A stretch of DNA of 64,000 bases. Origin: Polaribacter gangjinensis (GTDB taxonomy: Bacteria; Bacteroidota; Bacteroidia; Flavobacteriales; Flavobacteriaceae). Each line of letters begins with the position of its first letter. The stretch's first letter is position 1. This document shows positions 44,526 to 52,853 of the stretch, in pieces. The notes below the pieces were generated by a model, which had not been told where the DNA came from, searched no databases, and saw nothing but the letters and a program-made list of their open reading frames with translations. The stretch spans positions 1,071,501 to 1,135,500 of the forward strand of contig NZ_CP150662.1 of the NCBI RefSeq assembly GCF_038024125.1, written 5' to 3'. A program made the translations under genes and the position numbers.

Positions 44526-45542
44526 ATGAAAAAACCAAAAATACTCTTTGCAATTGTGATTCTTTTTTTGGGTTTTGAAAGTGTTTTCGCACAATATACT
44601 GATGTTATCAACTCGAATAAACCAGGCTTTTCTGAGAGTCCTTATAGCGTTGGAACAGGTGTTTATCAATTTGAAAACAGCTTATTTTTGAGAAATTTAA
44701 ATACTGATAATTCATTTTCAGTCCCAAAATCTTTTGGATTTGACATGCTTTTTAGAACTAGTTTTTTCTTAGAAAGATTGGAACTGAATGCCCAAATGTC
44801 ATTGCAAAGAGATCAAATTTTTTCTTCCATAAATCCATCAGAAAAAATGAATGTTACTGGATTTGGACGATTTGTGATTGGCGCAAAATACCTGATTTTT
44901 GAGCAAAAATATGAGGATAAAAGCAAAGAAGTAAGAAGTTGGGTTCGTAGAAATGCTTTTGATAAAAAAAGATTGATTCCTTCAGTGGCAGTTTATGCAG
45001 GAGTTAACACCGATTTTGTATCCGAAAATTACAAAACTGGAAGCATGTCTCCTAAATTCGGAATTTTATTACAAAATGATTTAACGAACGAATTTAACTT
45101 AATCACCAACATTTTTTACGACAAAGTAGGTACTGATTTTCCTGAGTTTTCATACATCATAACTGCTACTCAAAACTTCAATCAACGTTGGTCAGGATTT
45201 ATAGAAAATCAAACCATTTTTCAAGAAAATTTCAATCATACCAATATTGGTGGTGGATTAGCGTATTTATTTACAAAAAACATGCAATTCAATGCCTCAG
45301 CAAGATTTTTAGCAGAAGGAAATGCGAGTGGTTTTTACGGAAGTTTGGGAGTTTCTTATCGAATTGACAAACACAAAGACAGTTTTATAAATGTTGATGA
45401 TAATGGCAATGAAATTTCTGACACGCCAATAAGTCGTTACAACAAAAAACAAGGCAGTTTTTTCAGTAGAATTTTTGGTTCAAAAAACAAAAATCAGAAG
45501 AAATCAAACCGAAAAAGAACTAAAAGAAGACGCAATAATTGA
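44526..45542 (+). CDS. Putative outer-membrane transporter-like beta-barrel protein
   Basis: The 338 residues have a signal peptide (about 1-22, ending SVFAQ), then many short amphipathic strands with aromatic girdles (for example PKFGILLQNDLTNEFNLITN and FIENQTIFQENFNHTNIGGG). The tail is very basic (KKSNRKRTKRRRNN). It resembles the MetA-pathway phenol-degradation-type outer-membrane family that flavobacterial annotations call a transporter; no substrate can be assigned. It lies six bases before the acetyltransferase gene. Confidence 0.7.
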   Translation: MKKPKILFAIVILFLGFESVFAQYTDVINSNKPGFSESPYSVGTGVYQFENSLFLRNLNTDNSFSVPKSFGFDMLFRTSFFLERLELNAQMSLQRDQIFSSINPSEKMNVTGFGRFVIGAKYLIFEQKYEDKSKEVRSWVRRNAFDKKRLIPSVAVYAGVNTDFVSENYKTGSMSPKFGILLQNDLTNEFNLITNIFYDKVGTDFPEFSYIITATQNFNQRWSGFIENQTIFQENFNHTNIGGGLAYLFTKNMQFNASARFLAEGNASGFYGSLGVSYRIDKHKDSFINVDDNGNEISDTPISRYNKKQGSFFSRIFGSKNKNQKKSNRKRTKRRRNN

Positions 45543-45548
45543 TGATTT

Positions 45549-46679
45549 ATGAGTGAGATTACACTAAAAAAAGTGACTTCTAAAAAGGAACTAAAAGCGT
45601 TTGTACTTTTTCCTTTTTCGTTATACAAAGACAATAAATATTGGGTTCCTCCTATTATCAAAGACGAAATTGCCAATTTTGATCCAAAGATAAATCCTGT
45701 TTTTCAAAATGCAGAAGCGCAATTTTTCTTGGCGTATAAAAACAATCAAATTGTTGGAAGAGTTGCAGCCATTATCAATTGGTTTGAAGTGAATCAACAA
45801 CAAATTAAAAAAATGCGTTTTGGTTGGTTTGATGTGATTGATGATTTGGAAGTTTCAAAAATATTGATTGAAAAAGTGCAAGAAATTGGAAAAGAACATC
45901 ATTTGGAATATATAGAAGGTCCAATCGGATTCAATAATTTGGATAAAACTGGCGTTTTAATTGAAGGTTTTGATCATATTGGCACCATGATTACGTGGTA
46001 TAATCATCCATATTATAAGGAACATTTAGAGCAATTGGGATTTGTAAAAGAGAAAGAATATTTGGAAAATAAATTCTTATTTAAAAACGTAGATGGTGTT
46101 TATTTTGACAGAATTAGCAATATCATCAAAAGACGTTTTAAATTAACTGGTTTAGATTTTACCAAAACCTCAGCTATTTTGCCTTATGTGGATGAAATGT
46201 TTGAAGTTTTTGACAAATCGTATTCAAAATTATCCAGTTATGTGCCCATTTCTGAAGCGCAAATTGCCTTTTTTAAAAAGAAATACATTTCATTTATCAA
46301 TCCTGAGTACATTAAGTTTGTAGTTGACAAAAATAATAAAATAGTTGCTTTTGCGATTGTAATGCCTTCTTTTTCAGAAGCCTTGCAAAAAGCAAAAGGA
46401 AAATTATTTCCTTTCGGAATTTTTCATTTACTATATGCTAGAAAATATGCAAAGGATGTTACATTTTATTTGATAGGTGTGCATCCAGACTATCAAAACA
46501 AAGGTGTGCATGCCATTATCTTTGAACAATATCACAAAACTTTTTCACAAAAAGGCATTGTAAATTGCATCAGAACTCCAGAGTTGGAAGACAATTTGGC
46601 CATCAAAAAGATTTGGGAAGATTTCAATCCAATTACTCATAAAAGGAGAAGAACTTATAAAAAAGATATTCAATATTAA
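45549..46679 (+). CDS. GNAT-like N-acetyltransferase family protein
   Basis: The 376 residues start at ATG 45549 (MSEITLKKVTSKKELKAFV). A GNAT-like acetyl-CoA site is visible in the C-terminal half (FYLIGVHPDYQNKGVHAIIF, where the N-K-G stretch matches the pyrophosphate loop). A weaker N-terminal GNAT half contains FFLAYKNNQIVGRVAAIIN, so it may be a tandem or duplicated fold. The substrate is unknown. It precedes rsmE by 112 bases. Confidence 0.72.
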   Translation: MSEITLKKVTSKKELKAFVLFPFSLYKDNKYWVPPIIKDEIANFDPKINPVFQNAEAQFFLAYKNNQIVGRVAAIINWFEVNQQQIKKMRFGWFDVIDDLEVSKILIEKVQEIGKEHHLEYIEGPIGFNNLDKTGVLIEGFDHIGTMITWYNHPYYKEHLEQLGFVKEKEYLENKFLFKNVDGVYFDRISNIIKRRFKLTGLDFTKTSAILPYVDEMFEVFDKSYSKLSSYVPISEAQIAFFKKKYISFINPEYIKFVVDKNNKIVAFAIVMPSFSEALQKAKGKLFPFGIFHLLYARKYAKDVTFYLIGVHPDYQNKGVHAIIFEQYHKTFSQKGIVNCIRTPELEDNLAIKKIWEDFNPITHKRRRTYKKDIQY

Positions 46680-46791
46680 ATATTAAAAGTTTGATATTAA
46701 CTATTTGATTAAGAAATTTAAAATCCTCATTACAATAAAAAAGAAGTTTGGTAAATTTCAACTTTGTACTTTTAACTTTTACTATTGATTT

Positions 46792-47499
46792 ATGCAACTA
46801 TTCTACAATCCTGAAATCCTAGAAACCACCAAAGAAATTATTTTTAATAAGGTAGAAAGTGCTCATATTGTGCGAGTTTTGCGAAAAAAAGAGGGTGATA
46901 TTTTACACATTACCAATGGAAAAGGATGCTTGTTTGATGCAAAAATTGTGATTGCTAACGACAAAAAATGTTTGGCAAACATCATCAAAACCGAACCAAA
47001 ACCAAAACCTTGGAATTATTACTTACACATTGCAATTGCACCAACCAAAAATAATGACAGAATTGAATGGTTTTTAGAAAAAGCTACTGAAATTGGCATT
47101 GACGAAATCACGCCCATTATTTGCGAAAATTCAGAAAGACGTGTTGTTAAAAACGACCGATTTGAAAAAATCATGCAAGCTGCCATGAAGCAATCCTTAA
47201 AATTTACATTACCAAAACTGAATGAACCTGTGAAATTTTCGGAATTTATCAATCAAGAATTTGAAGGAAAAATATGCATTGCTCATTGTGAAGAGCAGGA
47301 AAAAAAATTGTTGAAAGAGATTCTAAAACCCAATGAAAAAACCACGATTTTAATTGGACCTGAAGGTGATTTTTCTTTGAATGAAATCAAAAAAGCAATA
47401 GCAAAGAACTACATTCCTATTTCTTTGGGCGAAAGTAGGTTGCGCACAGAAACTGCTGGTTTGGTTGCTGTGAATTTGGTTTCTTTTATCAATCAATAA
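46792..47499 (+). CDS. rsmE: 16S rRNA m3U1498 methyltransferase RsmE
   Basis: SAM-dependent SPOUT methyltransferase that modifies U1498 in helix 44 of 16S rRNA. The 235 residues have an N-terminal PUA-like domain (HIVRVLRKKEGDILHIT) and the C-terminal knotted domain with ILIGPEGDFSLNEI and SLGESRLRTETAG, the SAM-binding motifs. The start is ATG 46792. A terminator-like hairpin follows at 47537-47567. Confidence 0.95.
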   Translation: MQLFYNPEILETTKEIIFNKVESAHIVRVLRKKEGDILHITNGKGCLFDAKIVIANDKKCLANIIKTEPKPKPWNYYLHIAIAPTKNNDRIEWFLEKATEIGIDEITPIICENSERRVVKNDRFEKIMQAAMKQSLKFTLPKLNEPVKFSEFINQEFEGKICIAHCEEQEKKLLKEILKPNEKTTILIGPEGDFSLNEIKKAIAKNYIPISLGESRLRTETAGLVAVNLVSFINQ

Positions 47500-47536
47500 T
47501 TGATTTACTGTTTTTTATCACTCTCAACTTTTTTTG

Positions 47537-47567
47537 AGCTATTTCAATATGAATTTTTGAAATAGCT
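47537..47567 (+). terminator. Terminator of rsmE
   Basis: AGCTATTTCAA pairs perfectly with TTGAAATAGCT around a 9-base loop, 37 bases after the rsmE stop, followed by a T-rich stretch. Confidence 0.8.
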
Positions 47568-47626
47568 TCTATTTTACTTTTTCTTAAAAAATCTTTAGAA
47601 ACTCATTTGTTTTTTTTCACAAATGT

Positions 47627-47660
47627 GTCCAGAATTTCTTGTTTTTAAGAAATTCTGGAC
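47627..47660. repeat. Palindromic intergenic repeat, copy 1
   Basis: GTCCAGAATTTCTT (47627-47640), a 6-base loop, then AAGAAATTCTGGAC (47647-47660). The same palindrome recurs at 49558-49591 with a different loop, and both copies are followed by TCC after the right arm. Confidence 0.85.
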
Positions 47661-47715
47661 TCCTAAAACTTAATTATAAAATATTTTTACAGTAAAAATC
47701 TAAAACCCAATAATT

Positions 47716-48252
47716 ATGAAACAATTATTTTTAAAAACAACAATTTTACTTTTTGCAATTACATTTTATAATTGCGAAGACAACACTAACTTAAATAATG
47801 ACTCTGTTGGCAATGACACATTTTCTTGCTACATTAATGGTAAACTTTACATACCTTCTGCTGGTACTGGAATTAATGGCGGGGATATTAGACCTTTTTC
47901 ATGGGCGTACTCAAATTTGAATAACTCTAATATTCCAATGTTTTTTAAAATAAAAAGTGGGGGTGAGTATACTTTATCAATTGTTTCTATTGAGCCAAAT
48001 ATTGGAGTGAATAATCTTAATCAAAAATTAGATGACACTGTTGATTTCTCTCATTCAGGAATGATTTTACAAAATGAACGAATCTTCTACAATACAAAAA
48101 ATAATCAGAATAATGGTTCCATCACATTCACGGAATTTTCAGAAACCAGAGCAATTGGAACATTTGAATGTACTTTATACAATGATAATGGAGATGAATT
48201 AAAAGTAACAAATGGAAAATTTAATTTATCAATAGACAGTAAAAAGAATTAA
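47716..48252 (+). CDS. Putative lipoprotein, DUF6252-like
   Basis: The 178 residues start at ATG 47716 with a lipoprotein signal (about 1-20; lipobox FYNC, Cys20), followed by an Asn/Asp-rich spacer. The mature part is beta-rich, with SCYINGKLYIPSAG near its start and GSITFTEFSETRAIGTFECTL near its end, typical of DUF6252-like flavobacterial lipoproteins. Function unknown. It is the first of three genes between rsmE and DUF4159 that look lineage-specific. Confidence 0.72.
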   Translation: MKQLFLKTTILLFAITFYNCEDNTNLNNDSVGNDTFSCYINGKLYIPSAGTGINGGDIRPFSWAYSNLNNSNIPMFFKIKSGGEYTLSIVSIEPNIGVNNLNQKLDDTVDFSHSGMILQNERIFYNTKNNQNNGSITFTEFSETRAIGTFECTLYNDNGDELKVTNGKFNLSIDSKKN

Positions 48253-48258
48253 AAAAAA

Positions 48259-48279
48259 GCAGTTGCTACGAACAACTGC
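48259..48279 (+). terminator. Hairpin after the lipoprotein gene
   Basis: GCAGTTG pairs with CAACTGC around a 7-base loop, seven bases after the stop codon. Only a weak T-run follows, so termination strength is uncertain. Confidence 0.6.
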
Positions 48280-48337
48280 CTAAAAGTTAAGCATAAAAAA
48301 CACAAAATTTATTAATATTTAACAATTCAAAATTCAC

Positions 48338-48345
48338 TAATTTAG
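48338..48345 (+). promoter_or_regulatory. Near-consensus -7 box of the AraC-type regulator
   Basis: TAATTTAG matches TAnnTTTG at all but one fixed position, 38 bases upstream of the TTG start at 48384. Confidence 0.4.
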
Positions 48346-48383
48346 CAATCATAAAAATATAAAAACTCAATCCCCACTAAAAA

Positions 48384-49529
48384 TTGGCTGTTTCAGAAAT
48401 CTTTAATTTATTTCTATTAATCAGTGCTTTGCATGGATTTCTGTTTTGTTGCATTATTCTTTTTTCTAAAAATGGCACTGAAAAAAGCATGCAATTTATC
48501 AATCTTTTGGTGCTCACAATTTCTTTGAACAATTTGCAATCGTGGATTGTTACCAAAAACTTTTTTAGCAATTATTTTATCCTTGATTACAGTCATATTC
48601 CTTGGCATTTTTTGATTGCGCCGTTTTTTTATATGTTTTTAATCTATTATTTAGAAATCGAAAAACAGCAAAAAAATATTTTAAAAATCATACTTCCCAC
48701 TTTTCTGTTAACCATTGTTGTAAGAATTGGTTTTATCTATTTTTATAGTAAAAAAACTGCTGAAAATACGGAGTATATTTTCGAAAAATATACTTCCATA
48801 GAAGAGATTTTTAGTTTGCTAGTTTCATTGGCTGTGTTTGTGTATTCATTTCATATTTTAACAAAAAAAGAAAAATTATTTGCTAAAATTTTATCTTTTG
48901 ACAATCTAAAATGGATTTATACCTTTTTTAAATTAGGATTATTCACCTACATTTTTTGGATGATTGCCTTAGCAATTACAGTTGCTTTGAATTTTAAAGA
49001 ATTTATTTATTCGTATTATCCTTTACGAGTTTTAACAACGGTTTTAATTTATTGGATTGGTTATCAAGCAATAAATCAATTGAGATTGCTTAAAGAACGA
49101 AAAAAACTTCGAAAACAATTGGCTGTTTCATCCATAAAAAAGGATTCTTCTAAAATTATTGAAGATAAAAATACCAATCAACAAGAACTTTTCAATAACA
49201 TAAAATCATTGTTATTAGAAAAACAATTGTTTACAGAGCCAAAACTAACAGTAGAATTTTTAGCGAATGAAGCTGATGTAAATGCCACCAAATTATCAAT
49301 CATTATCAAACAATTTTCTGATAAAAATTTCAATGATTTTATCAATGAATTCAGGGTTGACTTTGCCAAAAAATTACTTATTGATTCGGATTATCAACAT
49401 TATACAATTACTGCAATTGGATTAGAATCAGGTTTTAATTCGAAATCTGGATTTTATGCAACTTTCAAAAAACACGCAGGAATTACCCCTTTTGATTTTC
49501 AAAAAAATCATTTAGAGCAAACAAATTAG
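48384..49529 (+). CDS. Membrane-anchored AraC-family transcriptional regulator
   Basis: The 381 residues start at TTG 48384 (MAVSEIFNLFLLISALHGFL); no closer ATG gives a complete first membrane helix. The N-terminal two-thirds hold about six to seven membrane helices. A basic linker with KERKKLRKQLA follows, and the C-terminal ~100 residues are an AraC double helix-turn-helix (LTVEFLANEADVNATKLSII and ESGFNSKSGFYATFKKHAG). Such proteins are thought to sense a membrane signal and bind DNA directly. The target is unknown; the neighbouring lipoproteins are candidates. Confidence 0.88.
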   Translation: MAVSEIFNLFLLISALHGFLFCCIILFSKNGTEKSMQFINLLVLTISLNNLQSWIVTKNFFSNYFILDYSHIPWHFLIAPFFYMFLIYYLEIEKQQKNILKIILPTFLLTIVVRIGFIYFYSKKTAENTEYIFEKYTSIEEIFSLLVSLAVFVYSFHILTKKEKLFAKILSFDNLKWIYTFFKLGLFTYIFWMIALAITVALNFKEFIYSYYPLRVLTTVLIYWIGYQAINQLRLLKERKKLRKQLAVSSIKKDSSKIIEDKNTNQQELFNNIKSLLLEKQLFTEPKLTVEFLANEADVNATKLSIIIKQFSDKNFNDFINEFRVDFAKKLLIDSDYQHYTITAIGLESGFNSKSGFYATFKKHAGITPFDFQKNHLEQTN

Positions 49530-49534
49530 TCCAG

Positions 49535-49548
49535 TCCCGAAATTTCGG
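49535..49548. repeat. CCCGAAATTTCGGG palindrome
   Basis: A perfect 14-base palindrome just after the AraC gene stop and 10 bases before copy 2 of the larger repeat. It probably acts with it as a transcription end. Confidence 0.7.
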
Positions 49549-49557
49549 GATAAAATG

Positions 49558-49591
49558 AGTCCAGAATTTCTTGAATTCGAGAAATTCTGGA
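49558..49591. repeat. Palindromic intergenic repeat, copy 2
   Basis: GTCCAGAATTTCT (49558-49570) and its complement AGAAATTCTGGAC (49579-49591). The arms match copy 1 at 47627-47660 while the loop differs, and the left flank carries an extra hairpin at 49535-49548. Confidence 0.85.
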
Positions 49592-49643
49592 CTCCTTATT
49601 TTTTATGGATGCTACTTTTGTGATGAACTTAAAAACCGTCAGT

Positions 49644-50003
49644 ATGAAAAAAATAGCGTGTTTCTTATCAATTTTACTTTTATTTCAAAGTTGTTATTCT
49701 TACAAGACTTTTGATTTAAAAAATTATCCGCAAATAAAACCTAAGAAAGTAAAAATAGAATTACTCGATTCAAAAATAATAAAAGGAAAAATCATCAATA
49801 TTGAGAATGAAGAAATTTTCTTAAAAACAATATCAAAAACTAAAAACATTTCAATTTCAGAAATTAAAAAAATAAAAAAGAGAGAATTTTCATTATTAAA
49901 AACGAGTTTATTAGGAGGTGTTATCTCCATTTCACTTCTCTTTATAGTTTTAAATTTACTTTTAAAAGGAGTAGGAAATGCAATTGGAGTAAGTTTTCCG
50001 TAA
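49644..50003 (+). CDS. Small putative lipoprotein with C-terminal membrane segment
   Basis: From ATG 49644 (MKKIACFLSILLLFQSC) the product is 119 residues with a lipobox (LFQSC, Cys17). A lysine-rich beta segment follows (VKIELLDSKIIKGKI, EEIFLKTIS), then a hydrophobic helix (LLGGVISISLLFIVLNLLLKG). The frame can open earlier at 49605, but that adds 13 residues ahead of a good signal peptide. I do not recognise a family. Its base composition is as AT-rich as its neighbours. Confidence 0.6.
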   Translation: MKKIACFLSILLLFQSCYSYKTFDLKNYPQIKPKKVKIELLDSKIIKGKIINIENEEIFLKTISKTKNISISEIKKIKKREFSLLKTSLLGGVISISLLFIVLNLLLKGVGNAIGVSFP

Positions 50004-50089
50004 TTGTTTGTAAAAATTACATTCTTACTTGATAAAGGAAATTGTGATTTTCACTATCTTGCTTCAAATTCTTAATTTTCATTTTTCCA

Positions 50090-50731
50090 ATGAAACAATT
50101 GATATGGATAAGTTTCTTTTTGATTTTTTCGTTTTCTAAAGCACAAGACGTTGCGATTTTAAAATACAATGGTGGTGGAGATTGGTACGCAAATCCAACT
50201 GCTGTTCCAAATTTGATACAATTTGCGAATAAAAATATTCGCACTCAAATTGCTGAAAATCCAATTACAGTTCAGGTAAATAGTGAAGATATTTTCAACT
50301 TTCCACTCGTTTTTATGACTGGTCATGGAAACGTTGTTTTTTCTGATGATGAAATTGAAAACCTCAAAAAATACTTAATTTCTGGAGGATTTTTGCATAT
50401 TTCTGATAATTATGGCTTGGATAAATTCATAAGAAAAGAACTTAAAAAAGTATTTCCAAATTTAGAATTGCAAGAAATTCCGAGTTCACATCCTATTTTT
50501 AATCAGACATTTTCGTTTCCAAATGGCATTCCTAAAATTCATGAACATGATAAAAAACCAGCACAAGCTTTTGGTATTTTCTACGAAGGAAGGTTGGTTG
50601 TATTTTACGATTTTGAAACGGATTTAAGTGATGGCTGGGAAGATGAAATTATACACAACAATCCAAAAGAAGTTCGTGAAAAAGCCTTAAAAATGGGCGC
50701 AAATATTATTGAATATGCGTTTAAGAATTAG
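50090..50731 (+). CDS. DUF4159 domain protein, exported
   Basis: The 213 residues have a signal peptide (about 1-19, ending FSKAQ) and a single DUF4159 domain, a fold related to glutamine-amidotransferase-like domains. Visible blocks are LKYNGGGDWYANPTAVPNL, FMTGHGNVVFSDDE, GGFLHISDNYG and ELQEIPSSHPIF. The family is widespread in Bacteroidota and has no settled function. It lies 59 bases before the symporter gene. Confidence 0.83.
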   Translation: MKQLIWISFFLIFSFSKAQDVAILKYNGGGDWYANPTAVPNLIQFANKNIRTQIAENPITVQVNSEDIFNFPLVFMTGHGNVVFSDDEIENLKKYLISGGFLHISDNYGLDKFIRKELKKVFPNLELQEIPSSHPIFNQTFSFPNGIPKIHEHDKKPAQAFGIFYEGRLVVFYDFETDLSDGWEDEIIHNNPKEVREKALKMGANIIEYAFKN

Positions 50732-50790
50732 GCTTATAAGCTTCAGTCAAAAAAAATGAATTTTGAATTTTAAATATCGAACCACAAACT

Positions 50791-51702
50791 ATGACCACAG
50801 AAATTGACATTGATGCCATCAAAATAAACTTTGACTCTAGTGGTTTGTGGGTATTGAATATTGCGATTGCTATTATCATGTTTGGTGTTGCTTTAGGAAT
50901 TACACTGGATGATTTTAAACGCTTGTTTCAAAATCCAAAAATTGTTTTTGTGGGTGTTTTATCGCAATTTTTTTTATTACCTGCATTGACGTTTTTGGCA
51001 ATTTTACTCATAAAACCTCATCCTAGTTTTGCTTTGGGAATGATGCTTATTGCAGCTTGTCCTGGAGGAAATGTCTCCAACTTTTTTAGTAAAATGGCTG
51101 GAGGAAATGCAGCCTTATCAGTAAGTTTAACGGCTTTTTCAACGTTGATTTGCATTGTAATGACGCCTTTTAATTTACAATTTTGGGGAAGTTTGTACGA
51201 ACCAACCAATGAAATTTTAAAAACAGTTGAGTTAAATTGGATGGATTTACTAAAACTTGTTTCTTTGATATTGGGAATTCCGTTGTTTTTTGGAATGCTC
51301 ATCAAACATTATCATTCTGAGATGGCTGATAAAATTGAAAAATTGTTAAAACCATTATCAATGCTCGTTTTTATTGCATTGATTTTCATTGCTTTTTCTC
51401 AAAATTTAGATGTATTTGTAAATCATATTCATCATGTCATTTACTTGGTTGTTTTTCATAATATTTTTGCATATATTATTGGATTTTATGCAGCCAAATC
51501 TTTTGGTTTGAATGAACAAGACACCAAAACAATATCCATTGAAACTGGAATTCAGAATGGTGGTTTAGGCTTATTATTGATTTTTGGATTTTTTGATGGT
51601 TTAGGAGGAATGGCATTGTTGGCTGCTTTTTGGGGAATTTGGGATGTGTTTTCTGGAATGGCATTAGCTGCTTTTTGGGGTAGAAAAAAAGTTGAGAAAT
51701 GA
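50791..51702 (+). CDS. Bile acid:sodium symporter family protein
   Basis: The 303 residues have about nine to ten membrane helices of the BASS/SBF fold. The crossover region has ACPGGNVSNFFSKMAGGNAALSV, and the second repeat ETGIQNGGLGL, both diagnostic of the family's sodium-binding core. Bacterial members move organic anions such as pantoate or pyruvate rather than bile acids; the substrate here is unknown. The next gene starts inside its stop codon (ATGA overlap). Confidence 0.88.
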   Translation: MTTEIDIDAIKINFDSSGLWVLNIAIAIIMFGVALGITLDDFKRLFQNPKIVFVGVLSQFFLLPALTFLAILLIKPHPSFALGMMLIAACPGGNVSNFFSKMAGGNAALSVSLTAFSTLICIVMTPFNLQFWGSLYEPTNEILKTVELNWMDLLKLVSLILGIPLFFGMLIKHYHSEMADKIEKLLKPLSMLVFIALIFIAFSQNLDVFVNHIHHVIYLVVFHNIFAYIIGFYAAKSFGLNEQDTKTISIETGIQNGGLGLLLIFGFFDGLGGMALLAAFWGIWDVFSGMALAAFWGRKKVEK

Positions 51703-52751
51703 TTTTGAAAAAAATTTGGTATCAATCTGTAAAGCTATTTTTGAAGATTAGCTTGCATTTTTATGCGCAAAAAATCATCATTACAGGTAGGGAAAATATA
51801 CCAAAAAAAGGTGCTATTTTATTTGCTGTAAATCATCCAAATGCATTGATGGATCCTTTGTTTGTGACTACTTTTAACCCAAGAGAAAATCATTTTTTGG
51901 TAAGAGCTGATGTGTTTAAAAAACCTTTGATTCGCAAATTTTTAGCAAGTTTAAATTTAATGCCTATTTTCAGAATTCGAGATGGCATCAAACAATTGTC
52001 TAACAATGACGAAGTTTTTGAAAAGTGCTTTAAAATTCTAAAAAAACAACAAACTTTGATTATTTTTCCACAAGGTGGACATTCAAGAAAACGAACCATT
52101 CAACCTTTGAGCAAAGGATTTACACGCATTGTTTTTGGGGCTTTAGAACGTTTTCCTGAATTGGAAATTACAGTGATTCCTGTTGGAATTACCTATCAAA
52201 ATTCGTCTGTTTATCCAAGCAAAGTATGTGTTCAATTTGGAGAAGTAATAGATTCTAAACAGATTTTTCTTGAAAATCCAGCTGCAAAAGCAAGTTTGAT
52301 TTTAAAAGAAAAAGTGAGTAATCAGTTGAAAAAATTGACAGTTCACATTCCTGATGATGAAAAATACGAATCTACGTTGTCAAAATTAAATGCAGCAAAT
52401 GTAGATTTTACAAATGTAGATTTGGTAAACAAATTCATTGCAACAAATACATTCCCTAAAGCGCAAAAAAAACAAATCAACTTGTTACGACCTTTGTATT
52501 ATTTGATTCTAATCAATAGTATTTTACCATATTTAATTTGGAAACGATTTTCAAAAAACATCAAAGAAATTGAATTTGTTGATACCATGAAATTTTCAGT
52601 AAACTTGTTGAGTTGTCTATTTTTTTATAGTTTACAGGCATTGATTTTAAGTGTACTTTTTGATATTAAAACAGGATTTTTTTATTTTCTGTTTTCGATT
52701 TTATTGGTTTTTTTCTACACGAAAACTGCGCCAACAAACACTGAAGATTGA
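51699..52751 (+). CDS. 1-acyl-glycerol-3-phosphate acyltransferase-like protein
   Basis: The 350 residues have the PlsC-like acyltransferase domain. The catalytic His is in AVNHPNALMDPLF, which has one residue more than the usual HX4D spacing, and substrate-binding blocks are FPQGGHSRK and VIPVGITYQ. Two hydrophobic segments lie near the C-terminus (LLRPLYYLILINSILPYL and SLQALILSVLF), so it is membrane-bound. A role in phosphatidic acid synthesis or remodelling is likely but not proven. It is translationally coupled to the symporter gene. Confidence 0.83.
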   Translation: MILKKIWYQSVKLFLKISLHFYAQKIIITGRENIPKKGAILFAVNHPNALMDPLFVTTFNPRENHFLVRADVFKKPLIRKFLASLNLMPIFRIRDGIKQLSNNDEVFEKCFKILKKQQTLIIFPQGGHSRKRTIQPLSKGFTRIVFGALERFPELEITVIPVGITYQNSSVYPSKVCVQFGEVIDSKQIFLENPAAKASLILKEKVSNQLKKLTVHIPDDEKYESTLSKLNAANVDFTNVDLVNKFIATNTFPKAQKKQINLLRPLYYLILINSILPYLIWKRFSKNIKEIEFVDTMKFSVNLLSCLFFYSLQALILSVLFDIKTGFFYFLFSILLVFFYTKTAPTNTED

Positions 52752-52782
52752 TAAAAACCTGAAAATTGGCAAGGAAACTTAG

Positions 52783-52853
52783 CCCTGATTGAGCGGTTTG
52801 TTTGAGCTCTTTTGAGGAACGAAAAAAGCGAGTAGCGAAAGCAGGATTAGCTT
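52783..52853. repeat. GC-richer intergenic element between convergent genes
   Basis: A block of about 70 bases opens with TTAGCCCTGATTGAGCGG and closes with GCGAGTAGCGAAAGCAGGAT and TAGC, forming an imperfect inverted repeat. Its GC content is near 47%, against about 30% around it. I recall elements of this plan (an AGCCC(C/T)GAT start and a final ..AGC) recurring in flavobacterial intergenic regions. It ends at the stop of the GH3 gene. Confidence 0.6.

Noticed and set aside
47627..49591. Insertion sequence bounded by the palindromes
   Set aside because: No transposase gene between them, and each palindrome is complete in itself and not half of a terminal repeat pair.
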